A stretch of DNA of 64,000 nucleotides from contig JADFPP010000002.1 in the NCBI GenBank assembly GCA_022562275.1, positions 1 to 64,000 on the forward strand, given 5' to 3'. Origin of the DNA: Bacteroidota bacterium (GTDB lineage Bacteria > Bacteroidota > Ignavibacteria > Ignavibacteriales > Ignavibacteriaceae). Numbering within the stretch: position 1 is the stretch's first letter; the number at the start of each line of letters is the position of its first letter. The position numbers and the translations under genes are program-made. The notes beneath the pieces were generated by a model, which did not search any database, was not told where the DNA came from, and saw nothing but the letters and a program-made list of their open reading frames with translations. This document shows, one piece after another, positions 1-9,043 of the stretch.

Positions 1-22
1 CATTCTACCACAATTTCCTTGA

Positions 23-51
23 TTGACAATAGATAATAGAGGGGGTATAGT
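23..51 (+). promoter_or_regulatory. sigma-70-like promoter for the first ORF
   Basis: TTGACA at 23-28, a 17-base spacer and TATAGT at 46-51 make a near-consensus -35/-10 pair. Transcription would begin near 58, about 37 bases before the ATG at 95. Bacteroidota-type RpoD often prefers a TTTG-type -33/-7 pair, so its use in this host is inferred rather than shown. Confidence 0.45.
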
Positions 52-94
52 GAGAATAGATTTAACAATTCTGTAACTTAAAATAAATTCAAGA

Positions 95-418
95 ATGATT
101 TTCGATAAGGATTCCAAAAAAGTTCTACCAAACATGTTGTCAAAAGTTGATTTCTTGGAGATAGCAGACACCATGGCTTCTGCCGATCTAGATCCGAGAT
201 CTGTTAGAGAGATGTTGGTTACAAAAGCAGTTGAGCTTAGTTGTTCCAGCAACAAACGCTTTCGAGCAGCCCTTACCAGACTTGATGAGCAGATTGAAAG
301 AATTTCTCGACTGGAACGTAAGGAAAGTCAGAGTGGGACAATCGCCGAATTAGAATCAGAAATTGAGCGATTAAAATCAGAGTTGGATAAGATGGATCAT
401 AAGTTCAAAATATTTTAA
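95..418 (+). CDS. hypothetical protein with C-terminal coiled coil
   Basis: A 107-residue protein that I do not recognise. Residues 1-75 are helical-looking and mixed. Residues from about 77 to the end form a heptad-like stretch rich in Glu, Leu and Lys (IAELESEIERLKSELDKM), typical of a short coiled coil, so the protein may oligomerise. There is no signal peptide or membrane segment. A near-consensus promoter lies just upstream, but the ribosome site before the ATG is poor. No partner gene is visible because the window starts here and the next gene is convergent. It could also be a fragment of a larger regulator. Confidence 0.5.
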   Translation: MIFDKDSKKVLPNMLSKVDFLEIADTMASADLDPRSVREMLVTKAVELSCSSNKRFRAALTRLDEQIERISRLERKESQSGTIAELESEIERLKSELDKMDHKFKIF

Positions 419-484
419 ATTGATGATCGCTTTTCATAAATCAAAGTAACAAAGCTATCACTATGGGGGCAAGACAAAAGAGAT

Positions 485-1303
485 TTAAAGTAATCCCAGC
501 TTCTTTGTCCAATCATAAAAACCTTTTTCCAGATGCTCGAACGATTCTATGGCAAATAATATCGGCTGGAGATGCCACACATCATACTCCTGGGTGCAAA
601 CTCTTTCAGGATCAAAGTCAATAACCTCAACTCTATCAGATAGTGCGTTTGAAACTTCCTGGAGTGAAGAAGCAATACCTGCTCCATAAAATCGCATTCC
701 TTCAGGTTTTTTTATCAGACCAAATTCAACTGTAAACCAATGAAGAGTTTCAAGTTTAACTCTATCATCGCCTCTTGCATTAAGGGCGGCTTCACCAAAC
801 GTTTGATAAAATGATGCGAAACTTTTGTTTGTTAATAACGGCATGTGCCCAAAAATATCATGAAAAAGATCAGGTGCAGGTGTGTAATCCAATTCATCCT
901 TCCCGCGAATGTAATCTGTGGATGGAAACAGTTTCCTGTGCAATAAGCCAAAGAAATCCTTTTCGCGAATTAAGCTGGGAACACGTACAATTTTCCATCC
1001 GGTTGTTTCATGAAAAACATGACTAAGATTTTTTAGATAAGGAATTTTATCCGAAGAAAGATTTAATTTATATGCACCATCCATATATTCTTTACATGCT
1101 CTGTCGGGAAGCATATCCATCTGTCTTTTATATAAAAATCTCCATGTCTCCTGGTCAGATTCAGGATAATCCGGGTAAACTATCTCATCGTGCTCGGGGA
1201 CAGGTCCGGTAAGTTTCTGGGGAATGCATCGAGGATCGACTCCCTCATCCGCTGCTTTTTCGTAAGCTGATAATTTTTTATTTGAATCCTGATTACTTTT
1301 CAT
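485..1303 (-). CDS. phhA: phenylalanine 4-monooxygenase (aromatic amino acid hydroxylase)
   Basis: Pterin-dependent, non-haem iron hydroxylase converting phenylalanine to tyrosine with O2, cytosolic. The 272-residue length matches bacterial monomeric enzymes, which lack the regulatory ACT domain. The iron site is visible as HDIFGH (His148 and His153) plus Glu193, with the 5- and 40-residue spacing close to that of characterised bacterial enzymes. The ATG start gives a sensible N-terminus. It stands alone, facing the 107-residue ORF, with about 260 AT-rich bases separating it from murB. A tryptophan- or tyrosine-specific relative cannot be excluded, but bacterial forms of this length are nearly always phenylalanine enzymes. 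Its O2 need implies at least microaerobic life. Confidence 0.93.
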   Translation of the reverse strand: MKSNQDSNKKLSAYEKAADEGVDPRCIPQKLTGPVPEHDEIVYPDYPESDQETWRFLYKRQMDMLPDRACKEYMDGAYKLNLSSDKIPYLKNLSHVFHETTGWKIVRVPSLIREKDFFGLLHRKLFPSTDYIRGKDELDYTPAPDLFHDIFGHMPLLTNKSFASFYQTFGEAALNARGDDRVKLETLHWFTVEFGLIKKPEGMRFYGAGIASSLQEVSNALSDRVEVIDFDPERVCTQEYDVWHLQPILFAIESFEHLEKGFYDWTKKLGLL

Positions 1304-1562
1304 TTTGCTCCTGCTTTCTTTTGTATTAGCAATTTTTTAATTAATTTAATTATTAGCAGAACTATAATCAACGTGGCTAATAAAGTTAAAAATTATTAAC
1401 ATTATTGAGTATAATCAATCTTACAATTTTCATTCCAATACATTAAAATCCGCTCATCATCTTATAATAGTATTTTAGAGTTTAGGGTCTTACATATTGC
1501 CAGGGAATCTAATTGTAATTTCGTTCATTTTCAAATTAAATGATTTTTCCCATTATTTTTAA

Positions 1563-2579
1563 TTAGAGAACGTTTACTTCATTTTCAAGTGTAATATCAA
1601 ATCTTTTTTTAATTTCATCTTTAATTTTCATTGCCATAGCATAAATCTCCTCGCCAGTCGCATCTCCATAGTTAACAATAACAAGCGGCTGCTTATTGTA
1701 AGTTCCAACATTTCCAATCCGCTTCCCTTTCCATTCGCATATTTCTATTAACCGGGCAGCAGAAACTTTCACATTGTTTCTATCCACAGGAAAATAATTT
1801 AGATCCGAATATACTTTCTTTAACACCTTATACTTTTTTTTTGTGATAACAGGATTTTTGAAGAAACTTCCTGCGTTTCCAATTTCATTCGGGTCGGGTA
1901 ATTTATTTTTGCGAATATCAATTACAATTTCTCTAATATCCTTTATTGTTGGGTTTTTGATATGTCTCTTCTCTACTCCTTCTTTAACCGGATCATAAGT
2001 AAGATTAACCTGAGAATTTTTATCCAATTTTAGTTTAACAGAAGTAATTATGAATTTATTTTTAAATTCATTTTTAAATATGCTGCTTCTGTAAGAAAAT
2101 TTGCATTCGGAATTGTTGAATATTTTCTCTTCTCCGGTGTCGATAAAAATCCCGTTTAATTCAAATAAAGTGTTTGTTAATTCCTGTCCGTATGCTCCAA
2201 TGTTTTGGATAGGTGCAGCTCCAACTGAGCCTGGAATAAGTGAAAGGTTTTCGATTCCGCCGTAATTTCTATCAACGCAATATTGAACAAGCTCATCCCA
2301 AACCACTCCCGCCCCGGATTCTACGATCATATTTTTATCATCCTCACTAATAATCTTTATCCCGGGAATCGAATTCTTAATAACAATTCCATCAAAATTT
2401 TTAACAAACAGAATATTACTGCCACCACCTAAAATTAGTTTTTTAAGATTAGAAAGTTCATTAGCAAGCATTACTTCTTTCAGTTCATCAACAGAAAATA
2501 CATCAGCATAGATTTTTGCTTTAATATCCACACCGAAAGAATTTAAAGTCTTTAGTGAATAATTTTTACTTAACTTCAT
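1563..2579 (-). CDS. murB: UDP-N-acetylenolpyruvoylglucosamine reductase
   Basis: Second committed step of peptidoglycan precursor synthesis: NADPH-dependent, FAD-bound reduction of UDP-GlcNAc-enolpyruvate to UDP-MurNAc in the cytosol. The 338-residue length fits type I (E. coli-like) MurB. The FAD-binding PCMH fold shows LILGGGSN at 48-54 and IPGSVGAAPIQNIGAYGQE near 115-133. Catalytic candidates are Arg164 (FSYRSS), Ser238 in GSFFKNP and Glu334 near the C-terminus, corresponding to E. coli Arg159, Ser229 and Glu325. It is transcribed divergently from the SDR gene, so the roughly 90 bases between them should hold both promoters. Confidence 0.97.
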   Translation of the reverse strand: MKLSKNYSLKTLNSFGVDIKAKIYADVFSVDELKEVMLANELSNLKKLILGGGSNILFVKNFDGIVIKNSIPGIKIISEDDKNMIVESGAGVVWDELVQYCVDRNYGGIENLSLIPGSVGAAPIQNIGAYGQELTNTLFELNGIFIDTGEEKIFNNSECKFSYRSSIFKNEFKNKFIITSVKLKLDKNSQVNLTYDPVKEGVEKRHIKNPTIKDIREIVIDIRKNKLPDPNEIGNAGSFFKNPVITKKKYKVLKKVYSDLNYFPVDRNNVKVSAARLIEICEWKGKRIGNVGTYNKQPLVIVNYGDATGEEIYAMAMKIKDEIKKRFDITLENEVNVL

Positions 2580-2668
2580 TCTGAATTTTGATATTCAATT
2601 TACTTTTATTTTACAAAGTTAATAATTTATATTGCATTTATTATGCTAAATTATTTAAGAGTACAACT

Positions 2669-3451
2669 ATGGAAAACAAAACAACTTTAATTACAGGCGC
2701 TTCTGCTGGAATCGGATATGAATTTGCAAAATTATTTGCAAATGAAGGATACAATTTGGTGATCACCGCCCGCAACGAGACTAAATTAAATGAGATCTCG
2801 AATGAAATAAAAAACAAACATAGTGTAAATGTTAAAGTGCTGCCAAAAGATCTTTCAAAACAAAATGCTGCTGAAGAAATTTTTAATGAATTGAAAAGCG
2901 AAAATATAGATGTGGATATTTTAGTAAACAATGCGGGCTTCGGTCTTTTTGATGATTACTGGAATATTGATCATCAGGAAGAGAGGGATATGCTGCAGGT
3001 AAATATTATTGCACTTTCAGAGTTAACAAATCTTTTTGCAAAAGATATGTTGAATCGTGGAGGAGGGAAAATTTTAAACGTTGCTTCAATTGCTGCGTTT
3101 CAGCCCGGACCAACTATGGCTGGTTACTATGCCTCAAAAGCTTTTGTTCTTCGCTACTCACAGGCACTCGATTTTGAAATGAGAAGAAAAGGTGTGCAGG
3201 TTTCAACCCTTTGCCCGGGTCCAACACTAACCGAATTTCAAGTACGTGCGAAGATGGAAGATATTAATTTATTCAAAAAAGGATTTACCATGAGTGCTGC
3301 GGAGGTTGCTAAAACCGGTTACCGTGGATTGATGAAAGGTAAGTCCGTGATTATTACAGGAAAGATGAACAGAATTGTTGCGAATAGTTCAAAAGTTTCT
3401 CCGAGTAAAGTATCAATGAAAATTGTTGATTGGCTGCAATCTAAAAAGTAA
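2669..3451 (+). CDS. SDR family NAD(P)-dependent oxidoreductase
   Basis: Classical short-chain dehydrogenase/reductase of about 260 residues. The N-terminal cofactor motif is TGASAGIG followed by NNAG, with the catalytic triad region Ser (NVASIAAF) and YxxxK (YYASKAF). The reading frame is open upstream to 2588, but the extension is non-homologous in character. The ATG at 2669, which begins directly before the Rossmann strand (MENKTTLITGASAG), is the proper start. This subtype resembles the DltE/YqjQ-like cytosolic reductases of unknown substrate. No operon partner is evident; the Nudix gene follows by about 75 bases on the same strand. Confidence 0.9.
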   Translation: MENKTTLITGASAGIGYEFAKLFANEGYNLVITARNETKLNEISNEIKNKHSVNVKVLPKDLSKQNAAEEIFNELKSENIDVDILVNNAGFGLFDDYWNIDHQEERDMLQVNIIALSELTNLFAKDMLNRGGGKILNVASIAAFQPGPTMAGYYASKAFVLRYSQALDFEMRRKGVQVSTLCPGPTLTEFQVRAKMEDINLFKKGFTMSAAEVAKTGYRGLMKGKSVIITGKMNRIVANSSKVSPSKVSMKIVDWLQSKK

Positions 3452-3527
3452 TCTTTAAATATCAATAATTTTATTAGTATTTAAAACGTAAAATAAAATA
3501 TTTTAATCTATAACAGAGTAATAAATT

Positions 3528-3953
3528 TTGTCCGGAGAATTTGATTTTACACAGTCCGCAATTATACCTTACAGTATTAAGGATGGTGAATTACAAATTT
3601 TATTGATCACTTCAATCAGAAATAAGAAATGGATAATTCCTAAAGGTTTTATAGAATTTAATCTTTCGCCATTTGAATCTGCAAAGAAGGAAGCATTTGA
3701 AGAAGCAGGTGTAATAGGTACAAATGAAACTATTGAGCTGGGTTCATTTACGTTAAATAAATACGGCGGGAAAACAAACATAATTGTTTATTCTATGGAA
3801 GTTGAGAAATTTAAAGAGGATTATCCTGAAAAGAATTTAAGAAAAAGAAAATGGTTCCCGGTTAAGGAAGCAATCGATAAAATTACCATCCCGGAAGTTG
3901 CTGAAATGATAAAATCTCTCGGAGCAGAAATTAAAACCGGTCATTCTAAATAA
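3528..3953 (+). CDS. Nudix hydrolase family protein
   Basis: A 141-residue Nudix-fold protein, expected to cleave nucleoside diphosphate-X compounds. The Nudix helix spans roughly residues 40-62 and reads PKGFIEFNLSPFESAKKEA then FEEAG. The KEAFEE portion, which carries the metal-binding glutamates, is intact, but the first conserved Glu (after the six-residue lead from Gly) is replaced by Leu and the usual Arg is Lys. Activity is therefore plausible but not certain. Start is TTG. Its 3' end overlaps the 3' end of convergent recX by 13 bases. Confidence 0.85.
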   Translation: MSGEFDFTQSAIIPYSIKDGELQILLITSIRNKKWIIPKGFIEFNLSPFESAKKEAFEEAGVIGTNETIELGSFTLNKYGGKTNIIVYSMEVEKFKEDYPEKNLRKRKWFPVKEAIDKITIPEVAEMIKSLGAEIKTGHSK

Positions 3954-4582
3954 TCATTATCGTTAATTAATTCGTCGCACACCTTACCGGCTATTTCATA
4001 ATTGTACCCCCGCCCATTTAAAAAAGAAATGAGTTTTTGTTTCAAAGATTTTTTGTCCGCAACTCTCGGTTTTAATAAATTATATTTTTTCCGTGCAGTA
4101 ATTAAAGCGTTATCATATTCTATATCTTCATTGAGATATTCGCTCATAACCTCTTTAATAATATCTGATTTTAAACCTTTTTTAATCAATTCAGATTTTA
4201 TTTTGTTCCTTCCCCATAGTTTTGTTTTTTTCTTCTCCTCTGTGTACAGCTTTGCAAATTCAAGATCGTGAAGGTAATTATTTTTTAACAGGTCCTCTAA
4301 TATTTCAGTAATTAACTCGGTTTCATATCCTTTTTGTCTTAGTTTAATGCGAATTTCGGAAGTCGAGTGCTGTCTTCGGCTTAAATAACCGAACGCTCTT
4401 TGCTTGATGTGAAATAATTTATTCTCTTTTACTAAAAAGGAAAAGCGGTCATCGGAAACTTCATCATTTTTCTTCAGACCGCTTTTAAAAAATATATCTG
4501 CTGAGAGGAATAAAACTTCATCGTTATCAAAATGAACAACAACATTCTTTGAATCCTTTTTAACAATACTTGTTACGTTCAT
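3941..4582 (-). CDS. recX: regulatory protein RecX
   Basis: Modulator that binds RecA filaments and restrains RecA recombinase activity. The 213-residue protein has the family's three-helix repeats, with the characteristic stretch FGYLSRRQHSTSEIRIKLRQ near 82-101 and a C-terminal repeat ending in YEIAGKVCDEL. It lies directly downstream of recA on the same strand, the classical arrangement, separated by 211 bases that contain an imperfect inverted repeat. The N-terminal 80 residues are variable, as is normal for this family. Confidence 0.9.
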   Translation of the reverse strand: MNVTSIVKKDSKNVVVHFDNDEVLFLSADIFFKSGLKKNDEVSDDRFSFLVKENKLFHIKQRAFGYLSRRQHSTSEIRIKLRQKGYETELITEILEDLLKNNYLHDLEFAKLYTEEKKKTKLWGRNKIKSELIKKGLKSDIIKEVMSEYLNEDIEYDNALITARKKYNLLKPRVADKKSLKQKLISFLNGRGYNYEIAGKVCDELINDNDYLE

Positions 4583-4619
4583 CGGTTTATTTTTCTAATC
4601 TCCGCCGTGGCTAAGTATG

Positions 4620-4720
4620 AATGTATGGCTGTATGACTGTATGTTATAATGCATGGATACTTTTTGATAATCTTTATCAATCACTTCTCATACACCCATT
4701 CAATCATGCAACCATACATT
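4620..4720. repeat. imperfect inverted repeat between recA and recX
   Basis: Left arm 4620-4643 (aatgtatggctgtatgactg...) and right arm 4697-4720 are reverse complements at 20 of 24 positions, with 53 bases between them. Both arms are themselves built from short ATGTATG/ATGACTG units. The arms could fold into a long hairpin in the recA-recX transcript and might act as a partial terminator lowering recX relative to recA, which is inference. There is no T-run. Confidence 0.6.
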
Positions 4721-4793
4721 TTCTCATTTCACAGAAATAATTATTCACTTAGGTGTTCCATTACAATTATACTTGCTTCAATAATCAGCAGTT

Positions 4794-5858
4794 TTATTTC
4801 GATGCTTTTTTCTCTTTTGACTTTTCACTTTTAACATTTTCGGTTTTTACTGCACCGTTATTATTTTTCATCCCTAATTTTTCTCTTACTTCTTTTTCCA
4901 GTTTAGCCAAGACATCGGCTGACTCTAACAACTTCTGCCGGAACCCTTCTCTTCCCTGAAAACGGTCTTCACCATAAGTAAACCAGGCACCACTCTTTTT
5001 AATAATTCCATGATTAACTCCCAGATCGATCAGATCACCCGTTTTACTTATTCCTTCATTGTAAAGAATATCGAACTCTACCTGTTTGAATGGTGGGGCA
5101 ACCTTGCTTTTTACAATTTTAACTTTAGTACGGTTTCCAATCACCTGATCGCCATCCTTTATTGCCGCAATTCTTCTAATATCAATTCTTATTGAAGCAT
5201 AAAATTTAAGAGCATTTCCACCAGTAGTAGTTTCAGGATTTCCAAATATTACACCAATTTTACTTCTCAACTGATTTATAAACACAACTGCAGTTTTCGA
5301 TTTAGAAATTGCGCCGGTTAGTTTTCTTAATGCCTGAGACATCAATCGTGCCTGCATTGCCATAGGTGCGTCACCCATTTCACCCTCAATTTCTGCGCGT
5401 GGTACAAGCGCCGCAACAGAATCTATAACAATTATATCTAGTGCATTACTCCTAACCAGAGTATCGGTAATCTCCAGAGCCTGCTCTCCAAAATCGGGCT
5501 GCGAAACAAGCAGATTCTGTATATCTACACCCAGCTTCTTTGCGTAATTTACATCCAGTGCATGTTCCGCATCTATAAATGCTGCGAGTCCTCCTAGTTT
5601 CTGTGCTTCGGCGATAATGTGAAGACATAGTGTCGTTTTACCGCCTGATTCGGGCCCATAGACCTCGGTAACTCTTCCTCTAGGTATGCCGCCAATTCCC
5701 AATGCATAATCCAGCGAAAGTGCCCCGGTTGGTATCGATTCAATATCGTTTACAACGCCATCACCAAGTTTCATAATTGCACCTTTGCCGTAAGTTCTTT
5801 CTATGCTGGCAATAGCATCATCGATAATTTGTAATTTTTTTTCTCTCTCTGTTTGCAT
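4794..5858 (-). CDS. recA: recombinase RecA
   Basis: ATP-dependent strand-exchange recombinase and SOS co-protease. The 354-residue protein shows the Walker A GPESGGKT at residues 68-75, the DNA-binding loop L1/L2 region ([19 protein letters not shown] ... [16 protein letters not shown]) and a full-length core. The start ATG is preceded by a strong AAAGGAGGG ribosome site. The C-terminal tail is unusual in being Lys-rich ([11 protein letters not shown]) instead of the acidic tail known from E. coli RecA, where it damps DNA binding. recX follows downstream and thpR/cinA lie upstream on the same strand. Confidence 0.98.
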   Translation of the reverse strand: MQTEREKKLQIIDDAIASIERTYGKGAIMKLGDGVVNDIESIPTGALSLDYALGIGGIPRGRVTEVYGPESGGKTTLCLHIIAEAQKLGGLAAFIDAEHALDVNYAKKLGVDIQNLLVSQPDFGEQALEITDTLVRSNALDIIVIDSVAALVPRAEIEGEMGDAPMAMQARLMSQALRKLTGAISKSKTAVVFINQLRSKIGVIFGNPETTTGGNALKFYASIRIDIRRIAAIKDGDQVIGNRTKVKIVKSKVAPPFKQVEFDILYNEGISKTGDLIDLGVNHGIIKKSGAWFTYGEDRFQGREGFRQKLLESADVLAKLEKEVREKLGMKNNNGAVKTENVKSEKSKEKKASK

Positions 5859-5868
5859 AAACCCTCCT

Positions 5869-6417
5869 TTACTTTAGGTCATATTTTTTAATATCTGAAT
5901 AGCGAGCACCGGAGTGTGAAAGTTTGCTCTTTATAAGTTTTATTTGGTTTGATATAAAAGTCATATCTTCAAATGAATGTTCTTTGAATTTGTTTATAAA
6001 CTCATTTCCCGGATTTTTTTTTATTCTCAGCAAAGTTAAATGAGGTTCAAATTTTCTTTTTTCTACAGGCACTAAGAATATACTTAATCTAATATTCAAT
6101 TCCTCAACTAACTTATGAATACTTTCATCAGTTTTCAATCCCGCCCAAAGAATACTTGGCTCGCCGATTCTGAAAAAGAAACCAAATCTTGCTACACTGA
6201 AGATGAAGGAATTATAATTTCTAATGAAATTTAGTTCTTGCGCAATTCGGGTTACAATCCTTTCTTCAACTTCGCCAATAAATTTTAGTGTAACATGAAT
6301 TTTTTCAGGCTGCTCCCATTTGAATTCTAAATGAGTATCGGTTAGTTTGCGGCAAACGTTCAACAGATTATTTATTACATCATCCGGAATTTTTATTGCC
6401 ACAAATAATCTACTCAT
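5869..6417 (-). CDS. thpR: RNA 2',3'-cyclic phosphodiesterase (LigT/ThpR)
   Basis: 2H phosphoesterase that opens 2',3'-cyclic phosphate ends of RNA. Two HxTx motifs are visible, HVTLKF and HLTLLR, separated by the usual distance. The ATG at 6417 starts [11 protein letters not shown], the conserved N-terminal strand of the family; a longer open frame reaches 6504 but runs inside cinA and has no family resemblance. The gene overlaps the end of cinA by 8 bases and ends 10 bases before recA, so cinA-thpR-recA probably share transcripts. About 182 residues, normal for the family. Confidence 0.92.
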   Translation of the reverse strand: MSRLFVAIKIPDDVINNLLNVCRKLTDTHLEFKWEQPEKIHVTLKFIGEVEERIVTRIAQELNFIRNYNSFIFSVARFGFFFRIGEPSILWAGLKTDESIHKLVEELNIRLSIFLVPVEKRKFEPHLTLLRIKKNPGNEFINKFKEHSFEDMTFISNQIKLIKSKLSHSGARYSDIKKYDLK

Positions 6418-7666
6418 CCAGTGCAATCCCAAGAAGCTGTTTTCGCACCATATTAAGTGCAGCCCATGTTGTTCTCTGCTTGTTGAGCAGCCTGTCATTA
6501 CCAAAATTAAACTTCATTCCGGTACAAACCTTATCATCACAATAACCAATGTAAACTAATCCTACGGGTTTATCTGTGGTTGCGCCGGTTGGCCCCATTA
6601 TTCCTGTAACTGCAATCCCGATATCAGAACCACTTGTTGATTTTACACCTTCTGCCATCTGCATTGCCACTTCCCTGCTAACCGAACCAAGCTCAACCAA
6701 AATATCTTCATCAACGCGAAGAATTTCAACTTTTGAAGCATTGCTGTAGCAAACAACTCCTCGTTCAAAATAACTACTGCTTCCACTAACATTTGTAAGT
6801 GTGTGGGCAATAAATCCGCCCGTGCAGGATTCTGCAGTTGAAATTTTAAGGTCTCTTTCTTTTAAAAGTTTTCCTACAATTCCTTCCAAAGTGTCATCAT
6901 CCCTGCCAAAAATAAATCGCCCAACCTTAGTCCTTATCTTTTGTTCGATCTCCAATATTTTATTTTTTGCTGTTTCTTCATCATTTACTTCAACTGTAAT
7001 ACGCAGTTTAACTCCAACTAACGATGGAAGAAAAGCCAGCTTTGCACCTTCAAGCAGTTCATCGAGATCGCCTAATTTTTCATACAAATACGACTCAGGA
7101 ATACCTGTGGTTTGAATATTGTACCGTTTGATAATTTTATCACGATCCGGAATCCGCTCAGAAATTTTAGAAAGAACAAACTCATTCATCATACACTTCA
7201 TTTCATATGGCACACCGGGTAAAACAATGAATATTTTCTTATCTTTTTCTATCCACATTCCGGGTGCGGTTCCCTGGTAATTCTTAATTGGTTTAGCAAT
7301 AGCCGGTACAAGTGCCTGTGCTTTATTTACATCAGTAAGTTCCCTATTTTTTTTTGCAAACACATCCTTAATATTTTCCAAAACCTCTTCATTTTCCACC
7401 AGCTCGGTCTCGAAAAACTTAACTACGCAGGTACGTGTTATGTCATCGTGAGTTGGTCCTAACCCACCTGTTACAATCACAATATCATTCTGTTCAAGTC
7501 CATGTTCAAATTCAGCTAATACTGATGACTCTGAATCACCAATTGCAGCTATTTTAGTAACGTTAACATTTATATCTGCAAGTTTATCAGCGATGAAAGA
7601 TGCATTCGTATTTATTGTTTGCCCGATTAAAAGTTCATCGCCTATCGATATTAAATATGCGTTCAT
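6410..7666 (-). CDS. cinA: CinA family protein (nicotinamide mononucleotide deamidase / ADP-ribose pyrophosphatase)
   Basis: Two-domain CinA. The N-terminal MoaB/COG1058 domain has the signature SIGDELLIGQTINTNA and TGGLGPTHDD. The C-terminal NMN amidohydrolase domain has STAESCTGG and GVVCYSN ... SVSREVA. The family salvages the pyridine-nucleotide by-product NMN and is often co-transcribed with recA, as here. The ATG at 7666 begins MNAYLISIG, matching the family. An in-frame TTG at 7690 overlaps the pgpA stop and would add eight residues, which is less likely. Confidence 0.94.
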   Translation of the reverse strand: MNAYLISIGDELLIGQTINTNASFIADKLADINVNVTKIAAIGDSESSVLAEFEHGLEQNDIVIVTGGLGPTHDDITRTCVVKFFETELVENEEVLENIKDVFAKKNRELTDVNKAQALVPAIAKPIKNYQGTAPGMWIEKDKKIFIVLPGVPYEMKCMMNEFVLSKISERIPDRDKIIKRYNIQTTGIPESYLYEKLGDLDELLEGAKLAFLPSLVGVKLRITVEVNDEETAKNKILEIEQKIRTKVGRFIFGRDDDTLEGIVGKLLKERDLKISTAESCTGGFIAHTLTNVSGSSSYFERGVVCYSNASKVEILRVDEDILVELGSVSREVAMQMAEGVKSTSGSDIGIAVTGIMGPTGATTDKPVGLVYIGYCDDKVCTGMKFNFGNDRLLNKQRTTWAALNMVRKQLLGIALDE

Positions 7667-7686
7667 TTTTATTCCGAATTTAGAGA

Positions 7687-8148
7687 TCAAAATTTACCAA
7701 ACAAATATACCACAAGATGCATTATGATAAGAGTGTAAAATCCGGATACAACATCATCTATCATTATTCCAAAACCGCCTTTTAATTCTTCAAATTTTTT
7801 AGCCGGATAAGGTTTGATTATATCTAATGCCCTCCACAAAAAAAATGTAATTATTATAATCCCTACTGTTTTTGGCAAAAATAAATAGGATATCCACGTT
7901 CCAACTACTTCATCTATTGTACATTCAGCGGGGTCTTTTCCATAGATATTTTCAAATTTTGTCCCTACATAAATTCCGTATAAAAAGAATATTAAAATTG
8001 CAGGAATTAAAATAAATGAATCTTCAAAACCTGGTATAATATATATTACTACTGCGGCTAAACTGCCAAAAGTGCCTGAAGCAATCGGAATATATCCTGT
8101 AAAGAATCCTGAACCGAGTAATTTTTCTGTGAAATTTAATTTTTTCAT
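7687..8148 (-). CDS. pgpA: phosphatidylglycerophosphatase A
   Basis: Integral-membrane phosphatase that dephosphorylates phosphatidylglycerophosphate to phosphatidylglycerol. The 153-residue protein has several hydrophobic segments and the PgpA motifs GTFGSLAA near 27-34, DPAECTIDEVVG with its acidic residues, and a C-terminal IMIDDVVSGFY. It overlaps the end of pgsA by 4 bases (ATGA type), giving translational coupling of the two consecutive enzymes of phosphatidylglycerol synthesis. Confidence 0.93.
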   Translation of the reverse strand: MKKLNFTEKLLGSGFFTGYIPIASGTFGSLAAVVIYIIPGFEDSFILIPAILIFFLYGIYVGTKFENIYGKDPAECTIDEVVGTWISYLFLPKTVGIIIITFFLWRALDIIKPYPAKKFEELKGGFGIMIDDVVSGFYTLIIMHLVVYLFGKF

Positions 8149-8732
8149 GAAAAGATTTTTTTTAGGACTTCTTTATTTTTTCTTACATAAATGTACCCGG
8201 TATGTACAGTAATAAACGTTATTATGAGCATAATGAAATAAATTAAATCCTGGTGTAATAGTATTTGAAATACATCACCAAATTCTTTCATCAAAGACGG
8301 AGTTATACTTCCGACATAAATAATCAGTAAATAGTAGAGGAAAATCATTTGCAGTATAGTCTTCCACTTTGCATAATAACTTGTAGTGAAAACATCGCCT
8401 TTCCTATCGGCAATGATCCGAAGAAATGTAATAGTAAAATCTCTTATTATAATAATGGCAACCATCCACCACTCAACCAATCCTACCAAAACAAACCCTA
8501 TGAACGCTGTAGAAACTAAAATCTTATCTGCAAGCGGATCCATAAATTTTCCCCATTCTGTAATGTAATTAAATTTACGCGCAAGCCATCCATCGTACCA
8601 ATCCGAAAGTGAAGCTATAATAAAAACACCAACTGAAATTTGTTTCATTAAAGGATCATGAGAAAGAAAAAGGAAGAGAAAAACCGGTGATAGTACGATA
8701 CGCAAAATTGTTAGCTGATTAGGTAAAGTCAT
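8145..8732 (-). CDS. pgsA: CDP-diacylglycerol-glycerol-3-phosphate 3-phosphatidyltransferase
   Basis: Makes phosphatidylglycerophosphate from CDP-diacylglycerol and glycerol-3-phosphate in the inner membrane. The CDP-alcohol phosphotransferase motif is complete: Asp44, Asp47-Gly48, Ala51-Arg52, Gly61, Asp65 and Asp69. The 195-residue length and multiple membrane helices match PgsA. N-terminal MTLPNQLTILRI is the standard opening. Coupled to pgpA by a 4-base overlap; the DUF971 gene ends 5 bases upstream. Confidence 0.95.
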   Translation of the reverse strand: MTLPNQLTILRIVLSPVFLFLFLSHDPLMKQISVGVFIIASLSDWYDGWLARKFNYITEWGKFMDPLADKILVSTAFIGFVLVGLVEWWMVAIIIIRDFTITFLRIIADRKGDVFTTSYYAKWKTILQMIFLYYLLIIYVGSITPSLMKEFGDVFQILLHQDLIYFIMLIITFITVHTGYIYVRKNKEVLKKIFS

Positions 8733-8737
8733 TTGCT

Positions 8738-9043
8738 TTAGGCCTGGATAGAATCGGTTGCAAGATTTTTAAGAAACGGATATTCATAGATCCCGGTGTT
8801 GTGTCCATCCTGCCAGGTTATTTGAATTGCATAAGTGCCAACCACCTCGATATTTTTAACTGTGATTTGACTGCCCAATAATAAAGGAATATAATTTTTA
8901 CTTTGATTCTCTTTCTGAGTTAGACAAGTTGCACACGGGCACAAACTTCTCATTTTTTGAAGACTGATTTTTGATTCCGAATTATCATCCCACTCAATGA
9001 ATAAGTACTTCTTATCAACCAATTTAATTTTAACAGGCTGCAT
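8738..9043 (-). CDS. DUF971 domain protein
   Basis: A 101-residue protein of the DUF971 / gamma-butyrobetaine-hydroxylase N-terminal-like family. The family pattern is visible: W-D-D near 18-20, then RSLCPCATCL with three closely spaced Cys (about residues 35-40) and the C-terminal W-x-D-G-HNTGIYEYPFL. Cys-rich forms of this domain occur near iron-sulfur assembly genes in other bacteria, but the context here is purC upstream (adjacent, no gap) and pgsA downstream, so its role stays unknown. Confidence 0.85.
   Translation of the reverse strand: MQPVKIKLVDKKYLFIEWDDNSESKISLQKMRSLCPCATCLTQKENQSKNYIPLLLGSQITVKNIEVVGTYAIQITWQDGHNTGIYEYPFLKNLATDSIQA

Noticed and set aside
811-1026. Plus-strand ORF of 71 codons
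   Set aside because: Lies wholly inside phhA on the other strand; its translation is a shadow with no family resemblance.
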